Source of the DNA: Agrobacterium tumefaciens
GTDB taxonomy: Bacteria; Pseudomonadota; Alphaproteobacteria; Rhizobiales; Rhizobiaceae
NCBI RefSeq assembly: GCF_013337285.1
Contig: NZ_SUPW01000007.1
Coordinates: 62,001 to 126,000 of the forward strand
DNA: 64,000 nt
Reading direction: 5' to 3'
Part shown: positions 9,620 through 18,915 of the stretch, piece by piece
How positions within the stretch are numbered: the first letter of the stretch is position 1
Layout: each line of letters begins with the position of its first letter
Notes under the pieces: generated by a model
Seen by the model: only the letters and a program-made list of their open reading frames with translations
Databases searched by the model: none
What the model was told of the DNA's origin: nothing
Made by a program: the position numbers and the translations under genes

Positions 9620-10369
9620 TCAACTTTCGCGATGGACCTGAAAACCGGCAAAGGACTGGTTGACCGGCATGAGTTCGAGGCTGTTGATGTTGATGTGTTT
9701 CGGCTGCGAGGCGACCCAATAGATCGTATTGGCGATATCGTCGGCCGTGATCGGATTGACGCCCTTATAGAGATTGTCCGAAGCACCCTGGTTGCCGCCG
9801 GTGCGAACCAGCGTGAATTCGGTCTCGCACATGCCGGGTTCGATGGAGGTCACCCGCACGCCCTTGCCATGCAGGTCCGAGCGAAGGCCGAGTGAGAATT
9901 GCCGCAGGAAAGCTTTCGTTCCGGCATAGACATTACCGCCGGCATAGGGCCAGTGCGCAGCGACCGAAGAGAGGTTGACGACGATGCCCTTACGCTCGAT
10001 CAGCGTCGGCAAGAGAAGGTAAGTGACGTTCAACAGGCCGGTGATATTGGTATTCACCATGGTCTGCCAGTCTTTCAGCGGTACCTGCGGCGCGGGCGCA
10101 GTGCCAAGCGCGAGGCCGGCATTGTTGACGAGAATATCGATGTCCCGGAAACTCTCCGGCAAAGCGGCCAGCGCCTTTGCCGTCGCATCCTCATCGGTAA
10201 TATCGAAGGCGACGCCATGAAAGGCTGAACCGAGTTCGGCCGCCAGCGCCTCCAGCCTTTCCGCCCGCCGGCCGGTGCCGATGACCTTCCAGCCTTCCCC
10301 AATGAAACGCCGTGCCGTGGCCTGGCCGAAGCCGGATGTAGCGCCGGTGATGAGAATGGTACCGCTCAT
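9620..10369 (-). CDS. SDR family NADP-dependent 3-hydroxy-acid / serine dehydrogenase-like protein (YdfG type)
   Basis: This classical short-chain dehydrogenase has 249 residues. It has the cofactor motif GATSGFG, an Arg pair suited to NADP (GTGRRAERL), the NNAG motif, Ser in NLSSVAAHWPYAG and the YAGTK catalytic Tyr/Lys. The C-terminal half (MCETEFTLVRTGG, DIANTIYWVASQPKHININSLELMPV) is characteristic of YdfG-type enzymes, which oxidise L-serine, L-allo-threonine and other 3-hydroxy acids. Its start overlaps the stop of the deoxyribosyltransferase gene by ATGA, so the two are co-transcribed. The functional link between them is not obvious. Confidence 0.87.
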   Translation of the reverse strand: MSGTILITGATSGFGQATARRFIGEGWKVIGTGRRAERLEALAAELGSAFHGVAFDITDEDATAKALAALPESFRDIDILVNNAGLALGTAPAPQVPLKDWQTMVNTNITGLLNVTYLLLPTLIERKGIVVNLSSVAAHWPYAGGNVYAGTKAFLRQFSLGLRSDLHGKGVRVTSIEPGMCETEFTLVRTGGNQGASDNLYKGVNPITADDIANTIYWVASQPKHININSLELMPVNQSFAGFQVHRES

Positions 10370-10980
10370 GATGATGTCTCCGCTAATTTCGCTCTGTCAG
10401 GGTCAGTCTGTCCCAGTAATTTCTCCGCCGCCGCCGCAAGGCAGCGTTTATAGGCGTCGAGGTCGGTATAGAGCGCCTCTTCAGGCGCATTGCCGACAAT
10501 GATGACGCCGCCACGCCGCAGGATTCCACCATGCAGCATGAGATTGTCGACCATGTCGAAATTCTCGATCGACAGCCCGTCCGGCCCGCGATAACGGCCC
10601 GTTTCATCGATGGTGGCAACGCCGCCATAATGCGCCTTGATGCGGGTGAAATGATTGGCAGCAACATTGGTATAGGCGAAAACCGGCTTGCCCAGCGCGC
10701 ACATGAAACCCAGCTCAAAGCTTGTTCCCGTATCGGCGGCGACACCGCGAAACGGTGTGAGATTGGCGATCACCGCATCCGCTTCCAGCATCATCCGCTC
10801 GTCGACGGCATTGATGTTGCAGCCATGGCCGATCCGGGTATCGGCCGGCGGAATCTGCAGATCACCCGGTGAAAGCGGCGTAAAACCCGCATCCCGCGCA
10901 AGTGAGGCCTTGAGATCGAGCATTTCACGCGCGTTCGGGAGGAAGACTTCCGGTCCGGCGAGATAGATTTTCTTTGTCAT
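10366..10980 (-). CDS. Nucleoside 2-deoxyribosyltransferase family protein
   Basis: This 204-residue protein has the family start IYLAGPEVF. The central motif DERMMLEADAVIANLTPFRG leads into GTSFELGFMCALGKPVFAYTN, which carries the catalytic Glu of nucleoside 2-deoxyribosyltransferases. These enzymes exchange or hydrolyse the base of (deoxy)nucleosides, acting in salvage or clean-up. The gene forms a two-gene operon with the downstream SDR through a 4-bp overlap. The exact substrate is not shown by the sequence. Confidence 0.87.
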   Translation of the reverse strand: MTKKIYLAGPEVFLPNAREMLDLKASLARDAGFTPLSPGDLQIPPADTRIGHGCNINAVDERMMLEADAVIANLTPFRGVAADTGTSFELGFMCALGKPVFAYTNVAANHFTRIKAHYGGVATIDETGRYRGPDGLSIENFDMVDNLMLHGGILRRGGVIIVGNAPEEALYTDLDAYKRCLAAAAEKLLGQTDPDRAKLAETSS

Positions 10981-11143
10981 CGGGAATTCATGCGTTTTGT
11001 AAGAAAAGGATTTCCCGAACCTAACCCGGAGACTTTCGCAAAGGCAAGCGCGAAGCCGCGCCGAACCGGCCCATAAAACGGTATCATCAGGCCATTCTTT
11101 CCGTTATAGCCGGAGCAACCGACTGCAATTTCTGGAGCAAGAC

Positions 11144-11770
11144 ATGGCCGCAACCATTCGCTATCACGAAGGCGATATTTCCGCCGAAGATACCGCGCGT
11201 TATACCGGGGCCATCGCAATCGATACGGAAACACTCGGGCTGGTGCCGCGCCGCGACCGTCTTTGCGTCGTCCAGCTTTCGCCGGGCGACGGCACCGCGG
11301 ATGTCATCCGCATCGCCGCCGGACAGAAACAGGCCCCCAACCTCGTGCGCATGCTCGAAGATCCCGCCCACCAGAAGATTTTTCACTATGGGCGTTTCGA
11401 TATCGCCGTTCTGTTCCACACCTTTGGCGTGACAACCACGCCGGTTTTCTGCACCAAGATCGCCTCGCGCCTCACCCGCACCTATACAGACCGACACGGC
11501 CTGAAGGACAATCTGAAGGAAATGCTGGAAGTCGATATTTCCAAGGCGCAGCAATCGTCCGACTGGGCCGCAGAGACGCTATCGCCCGCGCAGCTCGAAT
11601 ATGCCGCTTCCGATGTGCTCCACCTGCATGCGCTGCGCGACAAGCTGACCCACCGCCTTGTGCGCGATGGCCGCCTTGATCATGCCGACGCCTGTTTCGC
11701 GTTTCTGCCGACCCGCGCCAAGCTAGACCTTCTCGGCTGGGAAGAAACGGATATTTTCGCCCATAGCTGA
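11144..11770 (+). CDS. nrnC: NanoRNase C / RNase D-like 3'-5' exonuclease
   Basis: This 208-residue protein consists of a DEDDy exonuclease domain only, with no HRDC domains, unlike classical RNase D. Catalytic residues are D27 and E29 (IDTETLGL), D86 (HYGRFD) and Y153/D157 (YAASD). This size and layout match NrnC, the alphaproteobacterial enzyme that degrades 2-5-nt nanoRNAs and dinucleotides in place of Orn. It would therefore be an essential cytoplasmic enzyme. The start ATG is preceded by a GGAGC site. The gene stands alone, divergent from the deoxyribosyltransferase operon. Confidence 0.85.
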   Translation: MAATIRYHEGDISAEDTARYTGAIAIDTETLGLVPRRDRLCVVQLSPGDGTADVIRIAAGQKQAPNLVRMLEDPAHQKIFHYGRFDIAVLFHTFGVTTTPVFCTKIASRLTRTYTDRHGLKDNLKEMLEVDISKAQQSSDWAAETLSPAQLEYAASDVLHLHALRDKLTHRLVRDGRLDHADACFAFLPTRAKLDLLGWEETDIFAHS

Positions 11771-11853
11771 GCGTTTTTTACGCTTGGTTTAAGCTCTGAT
11801 TTACCAGAATTGCCTATTCTCGGCCGCAACTTTGGGTGGCCGGGATTTTTCAG

Positions 11854-13086
11854 ATGATTACTCCGCTGCAGCAGACAGCCAGCATAGCCGTCAGCGACCT
11901 CATGCGGTCGATGGTCGAGACCATCGAGGAACGCCAGCGCGAAGAGCAGGAAAAGGCGAACGGCACCAAAAAGGATGAGGCGGTCAAGACCCAGCCGCAG
12001 CCGGACCAAAGCCAGCGTGTCGCCAATGAAAAGATAAGCGCCTATCTGTTCGGCATCATGAAACCGGACGCCGATGCCTTTGCCTCGCTCGTCTCCCGCT
12101 TCTCCTCCGCCCTTGGCGTCACCCAGGAAAACGATGAATCGAGCTTCTCGTTTGCGCGAAGGCTTCAGGACGCGCTGACCTTGACAGGCAGCTTCGAAAA
12201 GGCCGACGCGCAGGGAAAAGCCACGACAATTTCCCTGAAATCCTTCGGCGTTTCGGAAGCGCAGGTCGTAGACATCCTGAACAATGGCGTCACCGCCAAG
12301 ACCGACCCCATGGCCGCCCTTGCCGCCCGCATTGCAGAGAGCGCCGGCCTGACGGGCAAGGAAGACGATTTCGGCGTGCAGATGTCGGACGCCATCATGG
12401 CGGTGCGTGCGACCTTGCCAAAAAGTGTCAATGATCTGGAGGAATCCACCGGCCTGAAGGAACTCGGCGTTTCAGCGCAGCAGATGATCGCCGCCATCGC
12501 CAACCCCTTCGGCGACGCGGCGCGCGCCGTCAAGGATGCCCTGAACGAGCAGGCACAGGGCACCCGCTTCATGACACGCGAGACCCTGAAGGTCATCCAG
12601 CGTCTGGAAGATGTCGCCGATCCGAAAACCAAGGAAGAATTGCAGGCCGAGCGCGGCGAAGATCGCATCGGCGAAGTCAATGATGCCGAAGTGAAGGCCG
12701 AGCGGGAACAGGATATCCAGACCCGTGATGCGCAGGGCAAACTCGAAGATGTGCAGGAACTTCAGGACGTCGTAAAGGAACACATCGACGCTTCAGCCGG
12801 TGAAAAAACCGATGGCACGGAGGGGCAAGGTCCGGTCGATATTTCATCGGAAATCGCCCTGATTTCAGTGCTTGCCGCCGCGCCGGACGAAGAAGCTGCC
12901 CCGACTGAAAACGACAACGTGCCTGCCGAGGCGGACAAGGCCAAAACAGACGCGACCACCACACCGGCCGATGCGGAAGCATTGCTGGATGCGATGGCGG
13001 TTGTCGATGACGCCCGCAGCGCCATTTTGCCGATTTCGATCGACGATAATGGCCTTTATGAACTGCTGAAGAAAAAGGCGGCATGA
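11854..13086 (+). CDS. Hypothetical protein with C-terminal DDNGLY motif
   Basis: I do not recognise this protein of about 410 residues. It is hydrophilic and largely helical, with an acidic low-complexity region in the last third (EREQDIQTRDAQGK, ENDNVPAEADKAK), and has no signal peptide or membrane segment. It ends in SIDDNGLYELLKKKAA. The same DDNGLY block closes the next gene's protein. The ATG at 11854 is used; a GTG at 11836 is also in frame. It is followed on the same strand by two more unknown genes, so the three may act together. The homogeneous GC-rich codon use suggests a resident rhizobial gene. Confidence 0.7.
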   Translation: MITPLQQTASIAVSDLMRSMVETIEERQREEQEKANGTKKDEAVKTQPQPDQSQRVANEKISAYLFGIMKPDADAFASLVSRFSSALGVTQENDESSFSFARRLQDALTLTGSFEKADAQGKATTISLKSFGVSEAQVVDILNNGVTAKTDPMAALAARIAESAGLTGKEDDFGVQMSDAIMAVRATLPKSVNDLEESTGLKELGVSAQQMIAAIANPFGDAARAVKDALNEQAQGTRFMTRETLKVIQRLEDVADPKTKEELQAERGEDRIGEVNDAEVKAEREQDIQTRDAQGKLEDVQELQDVVKEHIDASAGEKTDGTEGQGPVDISSEIALISVLAAAPDEEAAPTENDNVPAEADKAKTDATTTPADAEALLDAMAVVDDARSAILPISIDDNGLYELLKKKAA

Positions 13087-13133
13087 TTGCCGCTTCCGAC
13101 CGTATTTGAGCGAAACATGATGTGAGTTCAGAC

Positions 13134-13442
13134 ATGTCAGATATTTCCGGCCTATCCGGCAGCGCCGGTCTCGATGCCGAACCGAATGCAGCGCAGGCGC
13201 TGCTCTCGATGGCCGCCCCGCCGCTCGCCCCAGATAACACAACCTTCCTCACGCCCGGCGAAGACGATGAAGCCATCGATCCCGTGGAAATTCGGCCGGA
13301 GAGAAGTTTTCCCAAGGCGAGCTGGCTCGATGCCATGCCACCGGAGGCCATGGAAGTGCCCCTCAGCGAACCCGACCACATTTCTTCGGTCAACTCCGAC
13401 GATAACGGACTTTACCGCATGTTCATCGGCGTTTCGCCCTGA
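13134..13442 (+). CDS. Small hypothetical protein sharing the DDNGLY C-terminus
   Basis: This unrecognised protein of about 102 residues (106 if the GTG at 13122 is used) starts about 50 bp after the preceding hypothetical gene. It is Pro/Glu-rich and probably disordered. Its end, SVNSDDNGLYRMFIGVSP, repeats the DDNGLY motif of the upstream protein near the same distance from the C-terminus. The shared tail suggests a common binding partner or secretion/processing signal. This is an inference from motif sharing only. Confidence 0.6.
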   Translation: MSDISGLSGSAGLDAEPNAAQALLSMAAPPLAPDNTTFLTPGEDDEAIDPVEIRPERSFPKASWLDAMPPEAMEVPLSEPDHISSVNSDDNGLYRMFIGVSP

Positions 13443-13706
13443 GCGGTGCCGTCCGGCATAATTTATGGTTAGCCAAATATTAATATCTGCGCGGCAAGCT
13501 TCAACTAGATGATTCTGTGTGTGCCGAAGAGAGCTGGCATTCGCGCCAGCGGCATATACGGGCGCTCCCGCATGAGCGGGCGAGATGACACCTGTACATC
13601 ACCGACGCGGCAAATCTTTCAGCAGACGGGTCAGATGCGGATCAAGAGAGCCAGGGATTGGCCCTTTCGCAGCCAGGGCGGTAATCGATAGGAACGGAGC
13701 GCACCC

Positions 13707-15269
13707 ATGTTACCGCCTGTACCGAAAATTTCGGCAGCCGATGCCGCCTATGGAGCGACAGTTCCACCGACGACGCGCGGGCAGCCGAAAGACGTCGCAA
13801 TGCCGCAGGTGACCAGTCCTGCTCCCGACAATGGCAGCAGTATTTTTGCAAAAGCAGCGGTCGCCTCGCTGACCAGTGAATTTCAGCTTTCCCGCAGCAC
13901 CGCCGTGCTGGCGGAAACGCTCGGTAAATTGATGAACCTGCCACGGCGCGACGGTGAAGCCATCGAGACTTATGTGGTGCGCCTGACGGATGCGCTGCGC
14001 GCCATGCCCCCCGCACAGCGCCTGGCACTGGAACAGCAGATCAGCAAGGCCTTGCAGGGCTTGAGCCTTTCGATGCTGGCCGAAATTCTGAAACAGCCCA
14101 CCGGCCCGGAGGCGGCCCGCCTCGCCCTGCTGATCGAGCTTTCCCGCTACAAGGGAATGGATCTGGCGGCGAAAGCGGTGGTTTCTTCCTATCAGCAGAA
14201 TAATCCTTCCAGCCCAGCACCGGCATCGCCAGCATCGCCAGCAGCACCACCAAGACAGCAAAACACTCAAAGTCAGGGCACAGAAGGCCGCCAGAACGCG
14301 ACCCCGGCAGCACAGCTGGCAAATGCCGCCACGACCGGTCGGCTCTCACCGCTGTTCATCGGCCCCCTTGCCCTGGGTGGCGCAGCGATAAAAGCTATGG
14401 TGATGACGCAGGCGATGCCGTCGGATCTACGGCCTAATCTTCCCACCCCACCAACCGAAACGCGCGTTTCTGCGCCCGACGCTGCAAAATCGGACGGAAA
14501 AACCGAAAGCGCGGCACGTCCGCCTCTGCCGCATACGGGCAACACGGCAAAAGAAGGACAGGCGGAGCCCCGACCGACACATCCGCCAAGGGCTGAAAAC
14601 AGCGAAACGCGCCCTGCCTTCCCGCAGCGGGAGATGATCAAAGCGGAACAGAGGGAAGCCCGCACAGGCTCGACAGCGCCATCCAGCCAGCCCACAGCCA
14701 GCGTCAAGGATATGGAAAACCTGCTGCTTGCCGCCATTGCCGGGAAACTTCCCGCCAAAGCCGCGACCGCCGCGCAGCCATCCGCTCCACTGCCGGGTGT
14801 CGCGCCACAGCAGCCGGACGAGCAACTCTCCGAAAAAACCGCAATGCCGACGCCGCTTCGCCCGTCCAGTGAGGAAACGGAGACTGTTACCAATCGTCTG
14901 GAAGCTCAGCCCCTCCCCCGCGCAGCACTCGATCCGGAAATGAGGATGGCGATGCTCGAACAATCGGCCTCACAATCGCTGATCGCCGCCGCTCTCGCAA
15001 AAGACGGCACGCCGCTGCCGCTGGTCACCTATCCGCCGGCGGAAGAGGACTATGAATCGGAAACACCACCGCGTGGTGGCGGCCCGTTTTCGGAGGATGA
15101 AGCGGAAGGCGAGGCGGAGGGCGAAAGCGCCGGAAGCCCGGACGAGGCGGACGAGGTGGAAGAGCGGGTGGCCGCCAATGACGAGACCGGCGAACAGGAG
15201 AGCCCACCGGAAGCGGCTTACGACGACAGTGCGGAAAATTATTACCTCAGAATGAGCGGCGTGCTCTGA
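13707..15269 (+). CDS. Hypothetical Ala/Pro-rich protein, 520 aa
   Basis: I do not recognise a family here. Residues about 40-165 look like a folded helical domain (FAKAAVASLTSEFQLSRSTA, LPRRDGEAIETYVVRLTDAL, ALQGLSLSMLAEIL). They are followed by a long Pro/Ala/Thr-rich linker, a second short helical region (AMLEQSASQSLIAAALAKDG) and a very acidic tail ending NYYLRMSGVL. The layout (helical head, disordered linker, short C-terminal block) recalls FliK-type length-control or other scaffold proteins, but I see no diagnostic motif. No signal peptide is present. The gene sits 264 bp after the two DDNGLY genes and converges on rpsA through a strong terminator. Confidence 0.65.
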   Translation: MLPPVPKISAADAAYGATVPPTTRGQPKDVAMPQVTSPAPDNGSSIFAKAAVASLTSEFQLSRSTAVLAETLGKLMNLPRRDGEAIETYVVRLTDALRAMPPAQRLALEQQISKALQGLSLSMLAEILKQPTGPEAARLALLIELSRYKGMDLAAKAVVSSYQQNNPSSPAPASPASPAAPPRQQNTQSQGTEGRQNATPAAQLANAATTGRLSPLFIGPLALGGAAIKAMVMTQAMPSDLRPNLPTPPTETRVSAPDAAKSDGKTESAARPPLPHTGNTAKEGQAEPRPTHPPRAENSETRPAFPQREMIKAEQREARTGSTAPSSQPTASVKDMENLLLAAIAGKLPAKAATAAQPSAPLPGVAPQQPDEQLSEKTAMPTPLRPSSEETETVTNRLEAQPLPRAALDPEMRMAMLEQSASQSLIAAALAKDGTPLPLVTYPPAEEDYESETPPRGGGPFSEDEAEGEAEGESAGSPDEADEVEERVAANDETGEQESPPEAAYDDSAENYYLRMSGVL

Positions 15270-15313
15270 ATTTCAAGTGACCGACCCGTCTCCGATGACG
15301 CGAAAACTGCGCC

Positions 15314-15346
15314 AATAAAAAACCCGCCGGAAAATTCCGGCGGGTT
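15314..15346 (-). terminator. Intrinsic terminator of rpsA (probably bidirectional)
   Basis: A 12-bp stem (AACCCGCCGGAA / TTCCGGCGGGTT) with a minimal loop is followed on the minus strand by a T-rich run (complement of AATAAAAAA at 15314-15322). It lies directly after the rpsA stop and also faces the converging 520-aa gene. Confidence 0.88.
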
Positions 15347-15370
15347 CTTCATTTCAAAAGATCAGAGCGA

Positions 15371-17071
15371 TTATTCGCCGCGGTTCTTCAGAGCCGCGCC
15401 GAGGATGTCGCCGAGCGAAGCGCCCGAGTCGGACGAACCGAACTGTGCAACTGCTTCCTTCTCTTCAGCGATTTCCAGCGCCTTGATCGAAAGCATGACC
15501 TTGCGATCCTTCTTGGAGAAGTTGACGACGCGGGCGTCGAAAACCTGACCAACTGCGAAACGCTCCGGACGCTGATCGTCGCGATCGCGTGCGAGGTCGT
15601 TGCGGCGGATGAAGGAGGTGAGGTCTTCGTGGTTGACGAGCTTCACTTCCACGCCACCGTCGTTGACGGCGATGACTTCGCACGAAACGACTGCGTTCTT
15701 GCGCAGGTCGCCGGACGATGCGGCTTCGCCGACAGCATCCTTGCCGAGCTGCTTGATGCCGAGCGAGATGCGTTCCTTCTCGACGTCAACATCGAGAACG
15801 ACGGCCTTGACCACGTCACCCTTGTTGAACTCTTCGATGACCTGTTCGCCCGGACGGTTCCAGTCGAGATCCGACAGGTGAACCATGCCGTCAACATCGC
15901 CTTCGAGGCCGATGAACAGACCGAATTCAGTCTTGTTCTTGACTTCGCCTTCGACTTCAGTGCCGGCCGGATGGCTGTAGGCAAATGCCTGCCACGGGTT
16001 TTCCAGCGTCTGCTTGAGGCCGAGCGAGATACGGCGCTTGGACGGATCGACTTCGAGAACGACAACGTCGACTTCCTGGCTTGTGGACAGGATCTTGCCG
16101 GGATGGACGTTCTTCTTGGTCCAGGACATTTCGGAAATGTGGATCAGGCCTTCGATGCCCGGCTCCAATTCGACGAATGCACCGTAGTCGGTGATGTTCG
16201 TGACCGTACCAGAGATCTTCTTGCCAACCGGGTACTTGGCGGAGATGCCATCCCACGGATCGGACTCGAGCTGCTTCATGCCGAGCGAGATGCGGTGGGT
16301 TTCCTGGTTGATGCGGATGATCTGAACCTTGACCTGCTGGCCAATGTTGAGGATTTCCGAAGGATGGTTGACGCGGCGCCATGCCATGTCGGTAACGTGC
16401 AGCAGGCCGTCGATGCCGCCGAGGTCAACGAACGCACCGTAATCGGTGATGTTCTTGACGACGCCGTCAACAACCTGGCCTTCTTCGAGGTTCTGAACGA
16501 TTTCAGAACGCTGCTCGGCGCGCGACTCTTCGAGAACCGTACGACGCGAAACAACGATGTTGCCGCGACGCTTGTCCATCTTGAGGATTTCGAAGGGCTG
16601 CGGGTTGTGCATCAGCGGGGTAACGTCGCGGATCGGACGGATGTCGACCTGCGAACGCGGAAGGAAGGCGACGGCGCCATCCAGATCGACGGTGAAACCA
16701 CCCTTGACCTGGTTGAAGATAACGCCTTCGACGCGCTCGCCGGCTTCGAACTTGGCTTCGAGCTTGACCCAGCTTTCTTCGCGGCGAGCCTTCTCGCGCG
16801 ACAGAACGGCTTCGCCGAGAGCGTTTTCGATGCGCTCGACGTAAACTTCGACTTCGTCGCCGACCTTCAGCGTGCCGTCCTTGGACTTCGCGCCGAATTC
16901 CTTCAACGGGACGCGGCCTTCAACCTTGAGGCCGACGTCGACGATGGCAACGTCCTTCTCGATTGCCGTCACGATACCCTTGGCAACATAGCCTTCGGCA
17001 AGATCGTTCGAGGCAAAGGATTCTTCGAGAAGCGCTGCGAAATCTTCGCGCGTGGGTGTAGATACTGACAT
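15371..17071 (-). CDS. rpsA: 30S ribosomal protein S1
   Basis: This 566-residue protein is built of six S1 RNA-binding repeats. Recurrent blocks are clear: VEGVIFNQVKGGFTVDLDG, VDGVVKNITDYGAFVDLGG, ISGTVTNITDYGAFVELEPG and VEGEVKNKTEFGLFIGLEGD. It binds mRNA and brings it to the 30S subunit during initiation. The ATG at 17071 has an AGGAG site 6 nt upstream. A longer frame to 17089 would include that site in the coding sequence and is rejected. cmk lies upstream on the same strand, which is a common alphaproteobacterial arrangement. Confidence 0.97.
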   Translation of the reverse strand: MSVSTPTREDFAALLEESFASNDLAEGYVAKGIVTAIEKDVAIVDVGLKVEGRVPLKEFGAKSKDGTLKVGDEVEVYVERIENALGEAVLSREKARREESWVKLEAKFEAGERVEGVIFNQVKGGFTVDLDGAVAFLPRSQVDIRPIRDVTPLMHNPQPFEILKMDKRRGNIVVSRRTVLEESRAEQRSEIVQNLEEGQVVDGVVKNITDYGAFVDLGGIDGLLHVTDMAWRRVNHPSEILNIGQQVKVQIIRINQETHRISLGMKQLESDPWDGISAKYPVGKKISGTVTNITDYGAFVELEPGIEGLIHISEMSWTKKNVHPGKILSTSQEVDVVVLEVDPSKRRISLGLKQTLENPWQAFAYSHPAGTEVEGEVKNKTEFGLFIGLEGDVDGMVHLSDLDWNRPGEQVIEEFNKGDVVKAVVLDVDVEKERISLGIKQLGKDAVGEAASSGDLRKNAVVSCEVIAVNDGGVEVKLVNHEDLTSFIRRNDLARDRDDQRPERFAVGQVFDARVVNFSKKDRKVMLSIKALEIAEEKEAVAQFGSSDSGASLGDILGAALKNRGE

Positions 17072-17242
17072 GAAATCTCCTGGTTGCATCCGCGCGAGGG
17101 CGAATACAAGAGCGCCGGTGGGCTAGCGTTGTTGATACCCGAACCCATGCCCGCCTTTTTAAAAGGCTTTCCGGCGCAAGGACATGTCTTCGGGCAATTC
17201 CTGACTAAACGCGGGCCGAAATGAACCGGTTCCGCGAAAAAC

Positions 17243-17875
17243 CTATTTCTTCAGGGCGGCGTCGATGATCGTCCGCGCGGCCTGAAACGCCGCCTCTATA
17301 CTCATTTCCGACGTATCTAGCAAGTGCGCGTCTTCAGCCGGTTTCAACGGGCTGTCGGCGCGGCCCATGTCGCGCTCGTCGCGTTTTCTCACTTCTGCGA
17401 AAATGGCGTCGTAATCGACACCGCCGCCATTGGCGACAATCTCGTCATAACGCCGTCTTGCCCGCACGTCCGGCGACGCGGTGACGTAAAGCTTTACCGG
17501 CGCATCCGGACACACCACCGTTCCGATATCGCGACCATCCAGAACCGTGCCCGGCTCCCTTGCCGCAAAACGCTGCTGCGCCTTGACAAGCGCGCGCCTC
17601 ACCGGCGTCATGACTGCAATCTTCGAAGCGGCCTCGCCGATATCGTGCCGGGAAAGGACCGAACGGTCGAGGCCGGCAAGGTCAAGTTCGAGCGCCACTT
17701 TTTCAGCCACCACCTCGTCATCGAGCGGCAGGCCCGCATCAAGAAGGGCCTTGGCGGTGGCCCTGTAAGTCAAGCCGGTATCGAGATGATGGAAACCATA
17801 GATTTCCGCAATCCTGCGCGACAAAGTTCCTTTGCCCGCCGCAGCAGGCCCGTCTATGGCGATCGTGAATGTCAT
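17243..17875 (-). CDS. cmk: Cytidylate kinase
   Basis: This 210-residue kinase phosphorylates CMP and dCMP in pyrimidine nucleotide synthesis. Visible motifs are the P-loop ([15 protein letters not shown]), the family sequence [14 protein letters not shown], the [21 protein letters not shown] block and the lid with RRYDEI and [16 protein letters not shown]. The start at 17875 places the P-loop at the usual distance. An in-frame start at 17902 is possible but adds an unrelated leader. An AT-rich TATATATTATA tract at 17907-17925 probably contains the promoter. rpsA follows downstream. Confidence 0.95.
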   Translation of the reverse strand: MTFTIAIDGPAAAGKGTLSRRIAEIYGFHHLDTGLTYRATAKALLDAGLPLDDEVVAEKVALELDLAGLDRSVLSRHDIGEAASKIAVMTPVRRALVKAQQRFAAREPGTVLDGRDIGTVVCPDAPVKLYVTASPDVRARRRYDEIVANGGGVDYDAIFAEVRKRDERDMGRADSPLKPAEDAHLLDTSEMSIEAAFQAARTIIDAALKK

Positions 17876-18103
17876 GAAGCTTTCTGCCTGTGTGTGCGTC
17901 ATTTGTATAATATATAGTGTGCGGGGTCTTCCAATCTTTATCAGCAGCCCGGCATATAAGGTGCGTTGTAAGGGTCAAGATCCGAAGTTTGTCTTTGACA
18001 CGAAAGACCGCAACGATTAAGGGGACCGGCTAGAAATTTTACCGTCTATGCCGGTTTTACGGCGTACACACCGAAACTCATTCGACAATTTGAGGCTTAG
18101 ACA

Positions 18104-18493
18104 GTGGCAAAAGCGGACCTTGGTACCAAGCGCACAGACCCCGATACCGGCAAGAAGTTCTACGACCTGAACCGCAACCCGGTCGTTTCTCCCTATACCG
18201 GCAAGTCCTGGCCGCTCTCCTTCTTCGAGGAAAGCACGGCTCAGGCAAAGCTCGAGCAGGCTGAAGAAGAGGAAGTGGCGGAAGTCGACGCCGAGAACAC
18301 GGAAGTCGAACTCGTATCGCTGGAAGATGCCGATGGCGACAACAGCGGCGACGAAATCCCCGATATGGGTGATGACGAAGACGACGTGGAAATCGGCGAC
18401 GAAGACGACACCTTCCTCGAAGCCGACGAAGACGACGACGATGACGACATGTCCGGCATCATCGGCGTAACGGGCGACGACGAAGAAGCTTGA
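18104..18493 (+). CDS. TIGR02300 family acidic protein
   Basis: This 129-residue protein is conserved in Alphaproteobacteria and has no known function. The N-terminus is the family signature (GTKRTDPDTGKKFYDLNRNP, then VSPYTGKSWPLSFF). The rest is a strongly acidic Asp/Glu tail that includes a run of six Asp. A GTG start is used, with GAGG about 8 nt upstream. It is divergent from cmk-rpsA and followed by an intrinsic terminator. The long acidic tail suggests binding to a basic partner such as a nucleic-acid-binding protein, but that is speculation. Confidence 0.88.
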   Translation: MAKADLGTKRTDPDTGKKFYDLNRNPVVSPYTGKSWPLSFFEESTAQAKLEQAEEEEVAEVDAENTEVELVSLEDADGDNSGDEIPDMGDDEDDVEIGDEDDTFLEADEDDDDDDMSGIIGVTGDDEEA

Positions 18494-18508
18494 TCTTATT
18501 GGATAAAC

Positions 18509-18545
18509 CAGCCCGGCGACAAAAAAATGAAGCCGGGCTGTCTTT
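18509..18545 (+). terminator. Intrinsic terminator after the TIGR02300 gene
   Basis: A 9-bp stem (CAGCCCGGC / GCCGGGCTG) has an A-rich 14-nt loop and is followed by TCTTTT. It separates the acidic-protein gene from tRNA-Ala. Confidence 0.8.
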
Positions 18546-18645
18546 TGTGCTTGCACTCTTCGATTAGCCGAAGTAGTAAGCCGCCACCGAACGGAACAAC
18601 AGCCGCTTCGGTTCCCGGAACCGGACGAAATGCCGGAACCCTTAT

Positions 18646-18721
<76 letters not shown>

Positions 18722-18786
18722 ATCACCTTTATGGCGCAGAATTGTCAAGGGTTTCAAAGGCGTAAGGCCGCGAGCACTTTAGGTGC

Positions 18787-18818
18787 GTCCCAGATTAGTA
18801 CCCAAACTGCGTACCCAA
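18787..18818. promoter_or_regulatory. Putative integrase arm-type sites, left end
   Basis: GTCCCAGATTAGTACCCAA at 18787-18805 matches 18 of 19 bases of a sequence at 38935-38953, next to the integrase gene. A further GTACCCAA follows at 18811-18818. Same-sequence sites close to both attachment repeats are what arm-type integrase sites look like. The repeats are seen; the binding role is inferred. Confidence 0.6.
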
Positions 18819-18915
18819 TTTTGTTGCCCTTCACTGTATCTTTTTGCTCCTTGATGGGCGAGAATCGTTCCGGTAACCAGCACGCACTTGATGACGGAGA
18901 TTCGAGCGGAATGCC

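Noticed and set aside
13509..13691. 60-codon frame between the DDNGLY genes and the 520-aa gene
   Set aside because: The composition is Arg-rich without motifs and it covers two small hairpins; probably untranslated spacer.
15629..17068. 479-codon frame opposite rpsA
   Set aside because: Antisense shadow of ribosomal protein S1.
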